Below are positions 15,590-23,228 of a stretch of 37,335 bases of DNA, piece after piece. The DNA comes from Bacillota bacterium (GTDB lineage: Bacteria; Vulcanimicrobiota; SpSt-956; JAKJGF01): the NCBI GenBank assembly GCA_022704525.1, contig JAKJGF010000016.1, forward strand, positions 1 to 37,335, read 5' to 3'. Position 1 is the stretch's first letter, and every line of letters begins with the position of its first letter. The notes beneath the pieces were generated by a model. The model was not told the origin of the DNA. It did not search any database and worked only from the letters and a program-made list of their open reading frames with translations. The translations under genes and the position numbers were made by a program.

Positions 15590-16525
15590 ATGAATGAATT
15601 TGCAGTAAAAGTCGAAAATCTTACAAAGAAATTTGATAAATTCACTGCAGTGGATAATGTAAATTTTACTGTTAGAAGGGGAGAGATCTTCGGATTCCTC
15701 GGCCCCAATGGAGCAGGGAAATCCACCACTATCCGTATGCTCTGCGGACTTATTACACCTACAGAAGGAAAGGGATGGGTAGGTGGTTATGATATTTCCA
15801 CAGAGAGTGAAAGTATAAAAAAAATAATAGGTTATATGTCTCAAAAATTCTCTCTCTATCAGGATCTTACCGTAGAAGAAAATATAAGGTTTTACAGTGG
15901 TGTTTATAATATAAAAAAATCAATAAAGAAAGAAAGAATGGAATGGATTCTTAAAATGGCAGGCCTTACAGAAAAAAGAAAAACTCTTACTTCTATTCTT
16001 TCGGGAGGGTGGAAACAGAGGCTTGCTCTTGGTTGTGCCATTATTCATGAACCACAGATACTTTTCCTTGATGAACCCACGTCAGGGGTTGATCCCATAG
16101 CAAGAAAAGATTTCTGGGAACTTATATACGATCTCTCAGGAAAAGGGGTAACAGTATTTGTTACAACCCATTATATGGATGAAGCAGAATACTGTGACAG
16201 AATGTCTTTAATGTACGGAGGAAAAATTATAGCCCTGGGTACTTCTATGGAACTTAAAGAAAAGTATTTTCCCTATGATATTTATACTCTGGATTGTATT
16301 AACCCTGCAGATATGTTGCCGGAATTAAGAAAAGTGCCATTTATTACTGATGCAGCTCTTTTTGGCCAGTTTATTCACATAGTGGTAAGGGAGAAAACTA
16401 TGACTCTGGAAATATTGAAGGAAACCATAAAGGAAAAATGTGAGATAGAGAATCTTGAAAAGATTACTCCCAGTCTTGAAGATGTATTTGTATGGCTTAT
16501 AGAGAAGGAGAAGAATGAGAAGTGA
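15590..16525 (+). CDS. ABC exporter ATPase, second YbhF-like half, intact motifs
   Basis: The 311-aa subunit has Walker A GPNGAGKS (38-45), signature LSGGW (137-141), Walker B ILFLDE (157-162) and a normal H-loop TTHYMDEAE (His194). It aligns throughout with the preceding ATPase, so the two genes arose by duplication and probably form a heterodimer with one standard and one degenerate active site, like the two halves of YbhF. The C-terminal 100 residues are the domain common to ABC-2/DrrA-like ATPases. The ATG directly follows a repeat element and lacks an obvious ribosome site, which may lower translation. Confidence 0.92.
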   Translation: MNEFAVKVENLTKKFDKFTAVDNVNFTVRRGEIFGFLGPNGAGKSTTIRMLCGLITPTEGKGWVGGYDISTESESIKKIIGYMSQKFSLYQDLTVEENIRFYSGVYNIKKSIKKERMEWILKMAGLTEKRKTLTSILSGGWKQRLALGCAIIHEPQILFLDEPTSGVDPIARKDFWELIYDLSGKGVTVFVTTHYMDEAEYCDRMSLMYGGKIIALGTSMELKEKYFPYDIYTLDCINPADMLPELRKVPFITDAALFGQFIHIVVREKTMTLEILKETIKEKCEIENLEKITPSLEDVFVWLIEKEKNEK

Positions 16526-16617
16526 AAAGTGAAAAGAAGTGAAAGGTGAAAAGTAATGGGTAATGAGTTAAATATCCATCACGTCTCACGTCTCACGTTT
16601 CACGTCTCACGATTTTT
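16526..16617 (+). repeat. GTGAAAAG/CACGATTT intergenic repeat, copy 3
   Basis: The left arm is AGTGAAAAGTGAAAAGAAGT and more GTGAAA units. The right arm has four tandem CACGTCTCA/CACGTTTCA units ending CACGATTT directly at the next ATG. It is the cleanest copy of the family, and the arms can pair imperfectly with G-U pairs. It lies within the exporter operon. Confidence 0.65.
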
Positions 16618-17748
16618 ATGAAACTGGTAAGACTAAAGGCAATTGCCAGAAAAGAAGTGATACAGATAATGAGAGACCCCGGGAGTCTTGCTATGGCCAT
16701 ACTCATGCCTGTGGTAATGATTGTTCTTTATAGCTACTGCCTTTCACTTAATGTAGAACATCTCTCTACTGTTATATGGGATCAGGACAGACAGGAACTT
16801 TCAAGAGAATATCTGGATTGTTTCAAACATACAAAATATTTCGATGTAAAATATTATGCCACAGACTATAAAGAAATAAGGTGTCTTATGGACAGTGCCA
16901 CCTGTTCTGTTGCCATAGTTATACCTCCTGATTTTACAAGAAATCTTAAAAGTTCGGGAGAAGGGGAAATACAGGTTATTATAGATGGAAGTGATACAAA
17001 TGTCGCAAATACCGCCAGGGGTTATGTAAGTGCCATTACACAGATTTATAATCTGCAACTTGCCGAAAGAGCGATGGCTTTAAAAGGGATTCGTGTAAAT
17101 AATGTAATAGATAACAGGGTAAGAGTTCTCTACAATGAAGAACTGGAAAGCAGAAATTTTATTATCCCGGGACTCATAGCCGTTGTAATAATGGTAATTG
17201 CTGCTTTACTTACTGCTCTCACTATAGCGAAAGAATGGGATAGAGGAAATATGGAGCAGTTAATAGCAACCCCCGTAACAGCAAGAGAGATTATAACAGG
17301 GAAACTCGTTCCTTATATAGCTATAGGTTTTATAGATGTAATGCTCGCTGTTGCTACAGGAACAATCATATTTAAGGTTCCCCTGAGAGGAAGTTTTCTG
17401 GAAATTATATTATTTTCCTTTATTTTTATCATCGGTGTTATGTCCTGGGGTATTATGCTTTCCGTTATTGCAAAAAATCAACTCCTTGCTTTTCAGATGG
17501 CAATTTTAACAACCTTTCTTCCTTCTTTCTGGCTTTCAGGTTTCATGTTTCCCATATACTGTATGCCTTCTACCATACAGTATATAACATATATGGTGCC
17601 TGCCAGATATTTTATAACTATAATGAAAGGTATCTTCTTAAAAGGTGTTGGTATAGATATTTTATGGTTTCCCGGATTATTACTTTTACTTTATACAATT
17701 GCAGTTTATAACAATGCCTGTATCAGGTTTAAAAAAAAGTTGAGCTGA
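16618..17748 (+). CDS. ABC-2 type permease (YbhS/YbhR-like), first
   Basis: The 376-aa integral membrane protein has the ABC2_membrane_3 layout. There is an N-terminal cytoplasmic segment (ARKEVIQIMRDPGSLAMAIL) and TM1 at about 22-45. A large extracytoplasmic domain spans about 46-180 (containing IDGSDTNVANTARGYVSAI). Five further TM helices run between about 185 and 370. It pairs with the next gene, 2 bp away, to form the heterodimeric transmembrane pore. The substrate is unknown; relatives export drugs and other amphiphiles. No ribosome site is visible because the ATG is fused to the repeat element upstream. Confidence 0.92.
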   Translation: MKLVRLKAIARKEVIQIMRDPGSLAMAILMPVVMIVLYSYCLSLNVEHLSTVIWDQDRQELSREYLDCFKHTKYFDVKYYATDYKEIRCLMDSATCSVAIVIPPDFTRNLKSSGEGEIQVIIDGSDTNVANTARGYVSAITQIYNLQLAERAMALKGIRVNNVIDNRVRVLYNEELESRNFIIPGLIAVVIMVIAALLTALTIAKEWDRGNMEQLIATPVTAREIITGKLVPYIAIGFIDVMLAVATGTIIFKVPLRGSFLEIILFSFIFIIGVMSWGIMLSVIAKNQLLAFQMAILTTFLPSFWLSGFMFPIYCMPSTIQYITYMVPARYFITIMKGIFLKGVGIDILWFPGLLLLLYTIAVYNNACIRFKKKLS

Positions 17749-17750
17749 AT

Positions 17751-18857
17751 ATGTTTGAACGAATAAAGCAGATATTAATTAAAGAATTTATTCATACTTT
17801 CAGAGAACCGAAATTAAGAGTTATGATATTTTTGACTCCTTTTCTTCAGCTTTTTGTCTTCGGTTATGCTGCTACGACAGATATAAAACATATACCCCTT
17901 GCAGTCCTTGATAGTAGCAGAACCGTGGAAAGCAGAAGACTTATAGAACAATTTACTCAATCCGGTTACTTTAACCTGACTTATTATTGTACAGAGGAAG
18001 AAGAACTCATAAGATTACTGGAAAAAAGCGACGTAAAAGCAACTCTTAACATACCACCGGATTTCGCACCTGACCTTCAAAGAACGGGAGGGGCAGCAAT
18101 ACAGATACTTATAGATGGAACAGAATCAACAACTTCTTACACTATTCTTAATTATTCCTCACGTATTGTGAATAATTATGCCCTCCAGCTTAAACCTCTT
18201 CCCCGGGGGATTCCTACTATAAAACTGGAAGACAGATTCTGGTACAACCCTCAGCTTGAAAGCAGTAATTTTTTTATCCCCGGTGTTATAGCCATGCTTT
18301 TGACGATAACGGTTATGAATTTTACAGCTCTCGCTATAGTCAAGGAAAGGGAAATGGGAACTATAGAACAGCTTATGGTTACACCTATAAGACCATGGGA
18401 ACTTATAATAGGTAAGACTGTTCCTTTCGGTATAATAGGATTAGGACAGGCGATATTTATAACCATAGCTGGTATACTCTGGTTTAAGGTTCCCCTGAAA
18501 GGCAGTATTCCCCTTCTATTCCTGGCTACTCTTATTTATATAATAAATGCTCTGGGTATAGGACTTTATATATCTACTGTATGTAAAACCCTCCAGCAGG
18601 CTGTAATGAGCGGTTTCTTTTATTTATTCCCCGCCATTTTGCTTTCAGGTTTTGTATTTCCTATAAAAAATATGCCTTATGTTTTTCAGTTACTTACATA
18701 TGTTAATCCTATGAGATATTTTATATTTATAATAAGAGGGATTTTCTTAAGGGGAAATGATATTTCTATTCTATATCCTCAGCTAATCCCCATGGTATTT
18801 CTGGGAGTGTTTACTTTTATTATGAGTGTTATTAAGTTTAAGAAGAGAATGGATTGA
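17751..18857 (+). CDS. ABC-2 type permease (YbhS/YbhR-like), second
   Basis: This is the paralogue of the previous gene (368 aa). It has the same order: cytoplasmic amphipathic start (LIKEFIHTFREPKLRVMIF), TM1 at about 25-43, an extracytoplasmic domain with ILIDGTESTTSYTILNY, and five TM helices from about residue 175 with a conserved VKEREMGTIEQLMVTPI coupling region. That coupling helix, contacting the ATPases, is closer to the canonical form than in the first permease (AKEWDRGNMEQLIATPV). It is the last gene of the exporter operon; the 575 bp downstream lack coding potential apart from a remnant. Confidence 0.92.
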   Translation: MFERIKQILIKEFIHTFREPKLRVMIFLTPFLQLFVFGYAATTDIKHIPLAVLDSSRTVESRRLIEQFTQSGYFNLTYYCTEEEELIRLLEKSDVKATLNIPPDFAPDLQRTGGAAIQILIDGTESTTSYTILNYSSRIVNNYALQLKPLPRGIPTIKLEDRFWYNPQLESSNFFIPGVIAMLLTITVMNFTALAIVKEREMGTIEQLMVTPIRPWELIIGKTVPFGIIGLGQAIFITIAGILWFKVPLKGSIPLLFLATLIYIINALGIGLYISTVCKTLQQAVMSGFFYLFPAILLSGFVFPIKNMPYVFQLLTYVNPMRYFIFIIRGIFLRGNDISILYPQLIPMVFLGVFTFIMSVIKFKKRMD

Positions 18858-18894
18858 GAAGATAATACGGGCCTGTTTTAAATAATGTAATAAC

Positions 18895-18950
18895 CTGCAG
18901 GGGCAATCCTCCCGTGGTTGCCCCGCAAAGAGCAGGCAGAAGTGACCTGC
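18895..18950. repeat. Two small REP-like hairpins
   Basis: GGGCAA (18901-18906) pairs with TTGCCC (18918-18923). GCAGG (18932-18936) pairs with CCTGC (18946-18950). Together they form a GC-rich island in AT-rich DNA, 38 bp after the exporter operon. The first resembles the palindrome at 4907-4927 and could act as a transcription end or RNA stabiliser. Confidence 0.45.
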
Positions 18951-18956
18951 CCTGTC

Positions 18957-19065
18957 TTAATTAGTGAAGTTCATTACTGTAGTCTTATCTCCATTTGCAT
19001 AATCCATAAAAGCCACATATGATATTCCATTGTATACATAGAGATATATGTATAGCTTGAATATT
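18957..19065 (-). pseudogene. C-terminal remnant of a beta-repeat protein
   Basis: A minus-strand frame ends at TAA 18957-18959 with the sequence YVYNGISYVAFMDYANGDKT followed by TVMNFTN. The Y-V-A-F-x-D-x-x-N-G-x-K-x-T-V-M pattern is that of beta-propeller-like repeats in which each blade reads YVAY.D..N..KATVMK. Only about one blade is left and there is no start, so it is a relic. Its upstream limit is approximate. Confidence 0.4.
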
Positions 19066-19088
19066 TTGGCCCTTCTAGAATATATTTT

Positions 19089-19120
19089 TTCTTGAATTAT
19101 GTCAAGAAGTTTATTATAAT
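19089..19120 (+). promoter_or_regulatory. Hairpin and possible promoter upstream of the 688-aa gene
   Basis: TTCTTGA (19089-19095) and TCAAGAA (19102-19108) form a 7-bp stem with a 6-base loop. TTGAAT (19093-19098) and TATAAT (19115-19120) are 16 bp apart and could serve as a promoter. The long distance (over 300 bp) to the ATG makes this tentative. Confidence 0.3.
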
Positions 19121-19220
19121 TTATCTATACCTGAGTAGTTACAAATTATAAAGTTGAACCATGCCAGGACAGGAGTATTTTTAGCGAACAAAGAAAATTG
19201 AGATAGAAAATTTTATTTCC

Positions 19221-19241
19221 AAAAGTTAACAAAATTTTAAC
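19221..19241 (+). promoter_or_regulatory. Shared upstream motif, copy B (GTTAACAAAATT core)
   Basis: This motif is identical at 20 of 21 positions to 2261-2281 (minus strand) and points towards the gene in both places. Here it is 191 bp before the ATG of the 688-aa protein. A TATAAT at 19277-19282 lies 35 bp downstream, so the motif may be an activator site or upstream element. Confidence 0.45.
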
Positions 19242-19432
19242 TTTTTATTGTTCACTCTTTAAAATATTTTTGTTATTATAATAAGTAGGAATATACGTAA
19301 TAGGCTTTTTTGTAACATAGGAAATTAATTCAAATAAATTGTAATAAAAATTTTATTCTGTGATATTCTAAAAAAAGGGAAAAGGGATTTTTCTTTAAAC
19401 TTTTGAGATAGCAATAAGGAGCGAGAAATATT

Positions 19433-21499
19433 ATGGATCCGCTTAAAAATATTAATTTAACAAGACAGAGTCAACCTGTTAAACCTGTAATTAAGCCTGA
19501 AACTTGCTCATACCTGGAGAGCACAGATGTAGTTGAAGTATCTACCGGAATAAGAAAAGAAGGTCTTGAAGATATAGAAAAAGGTCTTTCTATAGGGGAG
19601 GAGAGTAAAGAACAGATTGCCACTGGCAATCAATCTGTATCTGATGGTAAAGATCTTCAGGATCTCGGGAAAACCTATATGGCTCTTGGTGAGAAATATA
19701 GAGCAGAGTCGGGAAAAGCTAAAAGTGAAGGTATGGTAGACCTTCAGGCTGGATTATCTATGGATGAACTTGGAGAAAAAGTCGAACTTATCGGTATTTC
19801 AGGTATGGAAGAAGCTATCTCAAAAGAAGTAAAGGCCGAGAAGATTAAAGTCCGTGGAAAAGGAAAGCTTGAAAAAGGCATGTCCCAGGAACTGAAGGCA
19901 GAAAGTAAACAGGATAAATCACTTGGAATTATAACCCATGGGATTCAGAATGAGAATGTACAGGAAAAGAAAAAGATAGAAGGTATAGAAGAATTTAAAG
20001 CCGGTTTTGACCTTGAATTAGAGGCAGAAGCTCTGGAAGACAGTGGAGTTTTTTATCTGTCAGATGGTCTTGCCCTTCAGGGTAGAGGGGAGAAGATAAA
20101 ATCAAAAGGACGTTCTCTCTTTGAAGCAGGGCAGAAGGTTTCTCTTGATGGAGAAAATTTATTAATAGAGGCTTCTGAAGAATTTAAAGAGGCCGAATTA
20201 TTTAAAGCAGACTCTCTTGCTACTAAAAAAGAAGCTCTTAATCACAGAATTCGTGGAAAAGAAGAAATCAGGGAAGCCAGAAGAGATGAAAAAGAATCTG
20301 CTCAACTGAAAGGCAGACAGTTTAATTTAGTAAGTACTTTTAATGCTAAAATCCTGGATTCTATGAGAAAAGCTCAGGAAGCAGCCGAACTTTATGAACA
20401 GGCTATGAACTCGGGTATCTCTGGACAGATACCATATCAGAATGGACCATCTATGGATACTGCTAATAGTTTTATATCCAGCCTGACTCCTCCACAGATA
20501 TATCTTCCTCCATCTCCTGGTTTCAGCTTCCCTGTAATGATGCCATATGCTGATACAAGACCTCTTCCTGTACCGACACCAATAGGGTGTCATATGAATA
20601 ATATGGCTCAATCTATGTATTTAATGAAAATGGCAGAGTGTAAAAAACATCAGAGTATGTGTGCAGAATATCAGGCTATGGGCAGAATGGAAATTGCCCA
20701 GAAATCACGTCTTGAAGCCATACAACTTGCTCATGAAGCTTTAATTCATAAAGCTTCTGCAAGGAAAGAATTTTGTCTTTCCCACTGTCTTGATAAAAAA
20801 GCTGATAAACTTGGTAATCAGGCAGAGGGAAAAGAAGCCCATGCCAGAGAAACTGAAAAAGAAGGCACAGCTTTAAAGGAACATGGCATGCATCTTAAAG
20901 AAAAAGGACTTCATAAGATAAAAGTCGGAAGAGAACTGGAACAACAGGGCTTTGAACAGGAAAAAGATGGAATTTCTCTCTTTGATGGTGGTATGGAAGT
21001 AGAGAGTATAGCAAAAGAACTGGAAAAAGATGGACTTTCAACTGTAAAGAGTGCACGTAAAAAAGAGAAAAAGGAAAAGGTTCAGATTCAGCATGGTATG
21101 GAAGGTTTTGATAAAGGCCTGGCTATGGAGATAAAGGCCAGAGAAAAAGAAGAAGATGGAATTGCTTCAATAAAAACAGGTTTTGAAAAAGAAAATGCTA
21201 TAAAAGAAGATGAACAGATAGCTCTGAAACGCATAGAATTTGGTTTAAAGCTGGAAGCCAGAGGAAAAGAACTGGAAGAACAGGGTCTTGAGATGTTGCA
21301 AAAAGCAAAGGAATTAAAAGTTAAAGGTAAAAGTGCTACTGCAATAGGAAAGGATAAATTAAGCAGTGGTGAAGAGCTTGAAGCAAAAGGACTGAAACTT
21401 ATAAAAGAAGGTATAGAAAAACAGACTGTAGCAAGGTTAATCATTGAAAAAGGTCTGGATTATGTAGATCTGGCAGATGAGATTCTGGAGCTTAATTAA
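19433..21499 (+). CDS. 688-aa protein of 21-residue glycine-phased helical repeats
   Basis: I do not recognise this family. Two arrays of an exact 21-residue repeat (three heptads) flank a central non-repeat region. In the first array Gly or a small residue occurs at 100, 121, 142, 163, 184, 205, 226, 247 and 268, and seven residues later at 107, 128, 149, 170, 191, 212, 233, 254 and 275. The second array repeats this at 513-660 and 520-646. Repeats are Glu/Lys-rich with leucines, so long helices or coiled coils with a glycine ridge are likely. Residues 330-385 are Pro-rich and possibly extended. Residues 386-452 hold four Cys and several His (GCHMNN, AECKKHQSMC, EFCLSHCLDK), a possible metal site. 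No signal peptide is present. AAGGAG (19416-19421) supports the ATG. A filament or scaffold role is a guess. Confidence 0.8.
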   Translation: MDPLKNINLTRQSQPVKPVIKPETCSYLESTDVVEVSTGIRKEGLEDIEKGLSIGEESKEQIATGNQSVSDGKDLQDLGKTYMALGEKYRAESGKAKSEGMVDLQAGLSMDELGEKVELIGISGMEEAISKEVKAEKIKVRGKGKLEKGMSQELKAESKQDKSLGIITHGIQNENVQEKKKIEGIEEFKAGFDLELEAEALEDSGVFYLSDGLALQGRGEKIKSKGRSLFEAGQKVSLDGENLLIEASEEFKEAELFKADSLATKKEALNHRIRGKEEIREARRDEKESAQLKGRQFNLVSTFNAKILDSMRKAQEAAELYEQAMNSGISGQIPYQNGPSMDTANSFISSLTPPQIYLPPSPGFSFPVMMPYADTRPLPVPTPIGCHMNNMAQSMYLMKMAECKKHQSMCAEYQAMGRMEIAQKSRLEAIQLAHEALIHKASARKEFCLSHCLDKKADKLGNQAEGKEAHARETEKEGTALKEHGMHLKEKGLHKIKVGRELEQQGFEQEKDGISLFDGGMEVESIAKELEKDGLSTVKSARKKEKKEKVQIQHGMEGFDKGLAMEIKAREKEEDGIASIKTGFEKENAIKEDEQIALKRIEFGLKLEARGKELEEQGLEMLQKAKELKVKGKSATAIGKDKLSSGEELEAKGLKLIKEGIEKQTVARLIIEKGLDYVDLADEILELN

Positions 21500-21530
21500 T
21501 TTTTAAAATAATCTTTAAATTTCTTATACA

Positions 21531-21546
21531 GGGGTTTTAAAACCCC
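21531..21546 (+). terminator. Weak hairpin terminator after the 688-aa gene
   Basis: GGGGTTTTAAAACCCC is a perfect palindrome, forming a 6-bp stem with TTAA loop, followed by TTATTATTTTA. It is 31 bp after the stop, with a T-rich but interrupted tail. Confidence 0.55.
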
Positions 21547-21625
21547 TTATTATTTTATAAGAGAATCATTATATATAATATTTAAGACTTTTTATATTTT
21601 ATTCAGGGTAGATGGTTTATAAATT

Positions 21626-22705
21626 ATGTGGCGAGATATAAATTATTTAATTAATCTCATATATTCTTATGGTAATTTTATTACTCGTAAAGAACTGGTG
21701 AAATCAAAACCAAATCTTTTCTGGATAGAACCTACCAATTATTGTAACCTTAAATGCCCCATGTGCCCGGGAACTTATGCCGATACAGGTATTAAGAAAG
21801 GGTTTATGTCTTTTGATCTTTTTAAAGATATTGTAGATGAAATATCTCTTTTTGTGCTGGAGAGTTATCTTATGCTTGGAGGAGAATCACTTCTTCATAA
21901 AGATATAGTAAGTATGGTACAATACATGAAAATGAAGAAATTGAATGTTTTGATGGATACCAATGCAGTACTACTTACAGAAGAAGTGGGGAGAGAACTT
22001 CTAAAAAGTGGTCTTGATTTTATTTCCATATCCTTTGATGGATATGAACCTTCTGTTTATGAAAAGATCAGAGTAAATGCAAAATATGATGTTACCCTGG
22101 ACAATATACGTAATTTTTTAAATTTAAAGAAAATTCATAATTATAAGACCTTTGTCAGGATAAGAAGTATGGAAGATTCAGGAGAAAATCCCAATTTTAA
22201 CAAACAGAAAAGAGATTCCTTTCGTTCACTTTTCCTTAATCTTCCTGTAGATGATTTTATTATACTTCCTTTCGGAAACTGGAATCAGAATTTGCCGGAG
22301 AATGAAACTTTTCATATACCCAATCTCTCTAAAATTGACACAAATCACCCTTCTTATCATCCCTGCTCATATTTATGGACTTCTCTCTGTATCAGATGGG
22401 ATGGCACAGTAGTGGCTTGCTGTCTTGATTTATTAAATCAACTCGTCCTGGGTGACAGAAAAGAAAAAGATATTTTCAAAATCTGGAATGACAGTCCCAT
22501 TCTCGATCTTCGGCATAAACATATTACAGGTGAGTTACCATTTCCCTGTGTCACCTGTGAACATGTAATTTCAAAGAAAATCTTTGGCTTACCTGCCGGT
22601 GGGTTCTGTGGCGTCACATCACTGGCCAGAAAATTTCTGGGTATAAAAATTTATAAAGACATGCTGGGACAGTCAGGTTATTTAAGAAAGTTATTTTTTA
22701 AGTAG
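21626..22705 (+). CDS. Radical SAM/SPASM-domain protein
   Basis: The 359-aa enzyme has an N-terminal radical SAM core with the cluster motif YCNLKCPMCPG (CxxxCxxC at about residues 38-45), a GGESLLHKDI motif for SAM binding, and ISFDGYEPSVYEKIR. The C-terminal part carries extra cysteines (HPCSYLWTSLCIRWDGTVVA, CCLD, FPCVTC), the SPASM pattern for auxiliary 4Fe-4S clusters. Such proteins modify peptides or small molecules; this architecture with 'IRWDGTVVACC' also occurs near glycan loci. No peptide precursor is evident nearby. The stop codon TAG at 22703-22705 lies within the outermost bases of the inverted-repeat element, so the last residues may derive from its insertion. Confidence 0.85.
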   Translation: MWRDINYLINLIYSYGNFITRKELVKSKPNLFWIEPTNYCNLKCPMCPGTYADTGIKKGFMSFDLFKDIVDEISLFVLESYLMLGGESLLHKDIVSMVQYMKMKKLNVLMDTNAVLLTEEVGRELLKSGLDFISISFDGYEPSVYEKIRVNAKYDVTLDNIRNFLNLKKIHNYKTFVRIRSMEDSGENPNFNKQKRDSFRSLFLNLPVDDFIILPFGNWNQNLPENETFHIPNLSKIDTNHPSYHPCSYLWTSLCIRWDGTVVACCLDLLNQLVLGDRKEKDIFKIWNDSPILDLRHKHITGELPFPCVTCEHVISKKIFGLPAGGFCGVTSLARKFLGIKIYKDMLGQSGYLRKLFFK

Positions 22706-23148
22706 AGGCGAGGTTATACCAATTATTAATCAATTGTACTAATAAAACAGCTTTGAGGCTACTCCAAAAAAATATGAATACTTATACTTCTTTACCTGAT
22801 GCAATATCCTTCAAATTTCAACATGTAATTAACTTAAAACTTCCTTTAAATACACCATCTTTTTTTCCGTAGCCTCAAGACTGTTTACTACGTACCGCAA
22901 CAGGCAAGTTAGTATCCATCTCACAATTCTGTCCCTGTCCGGGCTCTTACGCAAAATCTATGATCCTGTTACAATGAAATCTGTTATTACAGAATATACA
23001 GTTTTGTATTTATTCAAGTTATAACTTTCTCCTTTGACGGCATATCTTTTGCTCCAGAGCCCGGACAGGGACAGGTGTATATGTTTTTGGATACTTTTTT
23101 ACCTGTTGCGGTACTACGTTTGATGGTAGATTGGTATTACCTCGCTAC
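22702..23148. mobile_element. 447-bp branched inverted-repeat element
   Basis: Outer arms GCGAGGTTATACCAAT (22708-22723) and its inverse at 23130-23145 match at 15 of 16 bases. They enclose two sub-structures. Branch A is TTGAGGCTAC (22753-22762) with GTAGCCTCAA (22869-22878), extended by A/T pairing. Branch B is a stacked stem: GTACCGCAACAGG (22892-22904) with 23102-23114, AGTATCCA (22911-22918) with 23088-23095, CTGTCCCTGTCCGGGCTCT (22929-22947) with 23056-23074 (19 of 19), and GCAAAATCTATG (22951-22962) with 23041-23052 (10 of 12). A TA flanks each end (22703-22704, 23146-23147). No ORF is visible. It is either a MITE-like element or a structured RNA. Confidence 0.7.
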
Positions 23149-23161
23149 TGTCACGTTCACT

Positions 23162-23176
23162 CTCTACCGGTTAGAG
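23162..23176. repeat. Small hairpin CTCTA-CCGGT-TAGAG
   Basis: A 5-bp perfect stem with 5-base loop, just outside the branched element and 52 bp from the ugd stop. It may end one of the convergent transcripts, but it lacks a clean T-run. Confidence 0.3.
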
Positions 23177-23228
23177 TTTCTGTTATAATTCCATGGAGTA
23201 TAATTTTTTTAAGTTTCTCATACAATAG

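Noticed and set aside
16526-16617. CRISPR-like tandem repeats CACGTCTCA
   Set aside because: Units are under 10 bp with no spacers, and the same sequence family occurs as single intergenic copies elsewhere; it is an intergenic repeat, not a CRISPR array.
22702-23148. Retron or group II intron as explanation of the large hairpins
   Set aside because: No reverse transcriptase gene is near and no intron domain V-like sequence is visible; the paired terminal arms fit an insertion element better.
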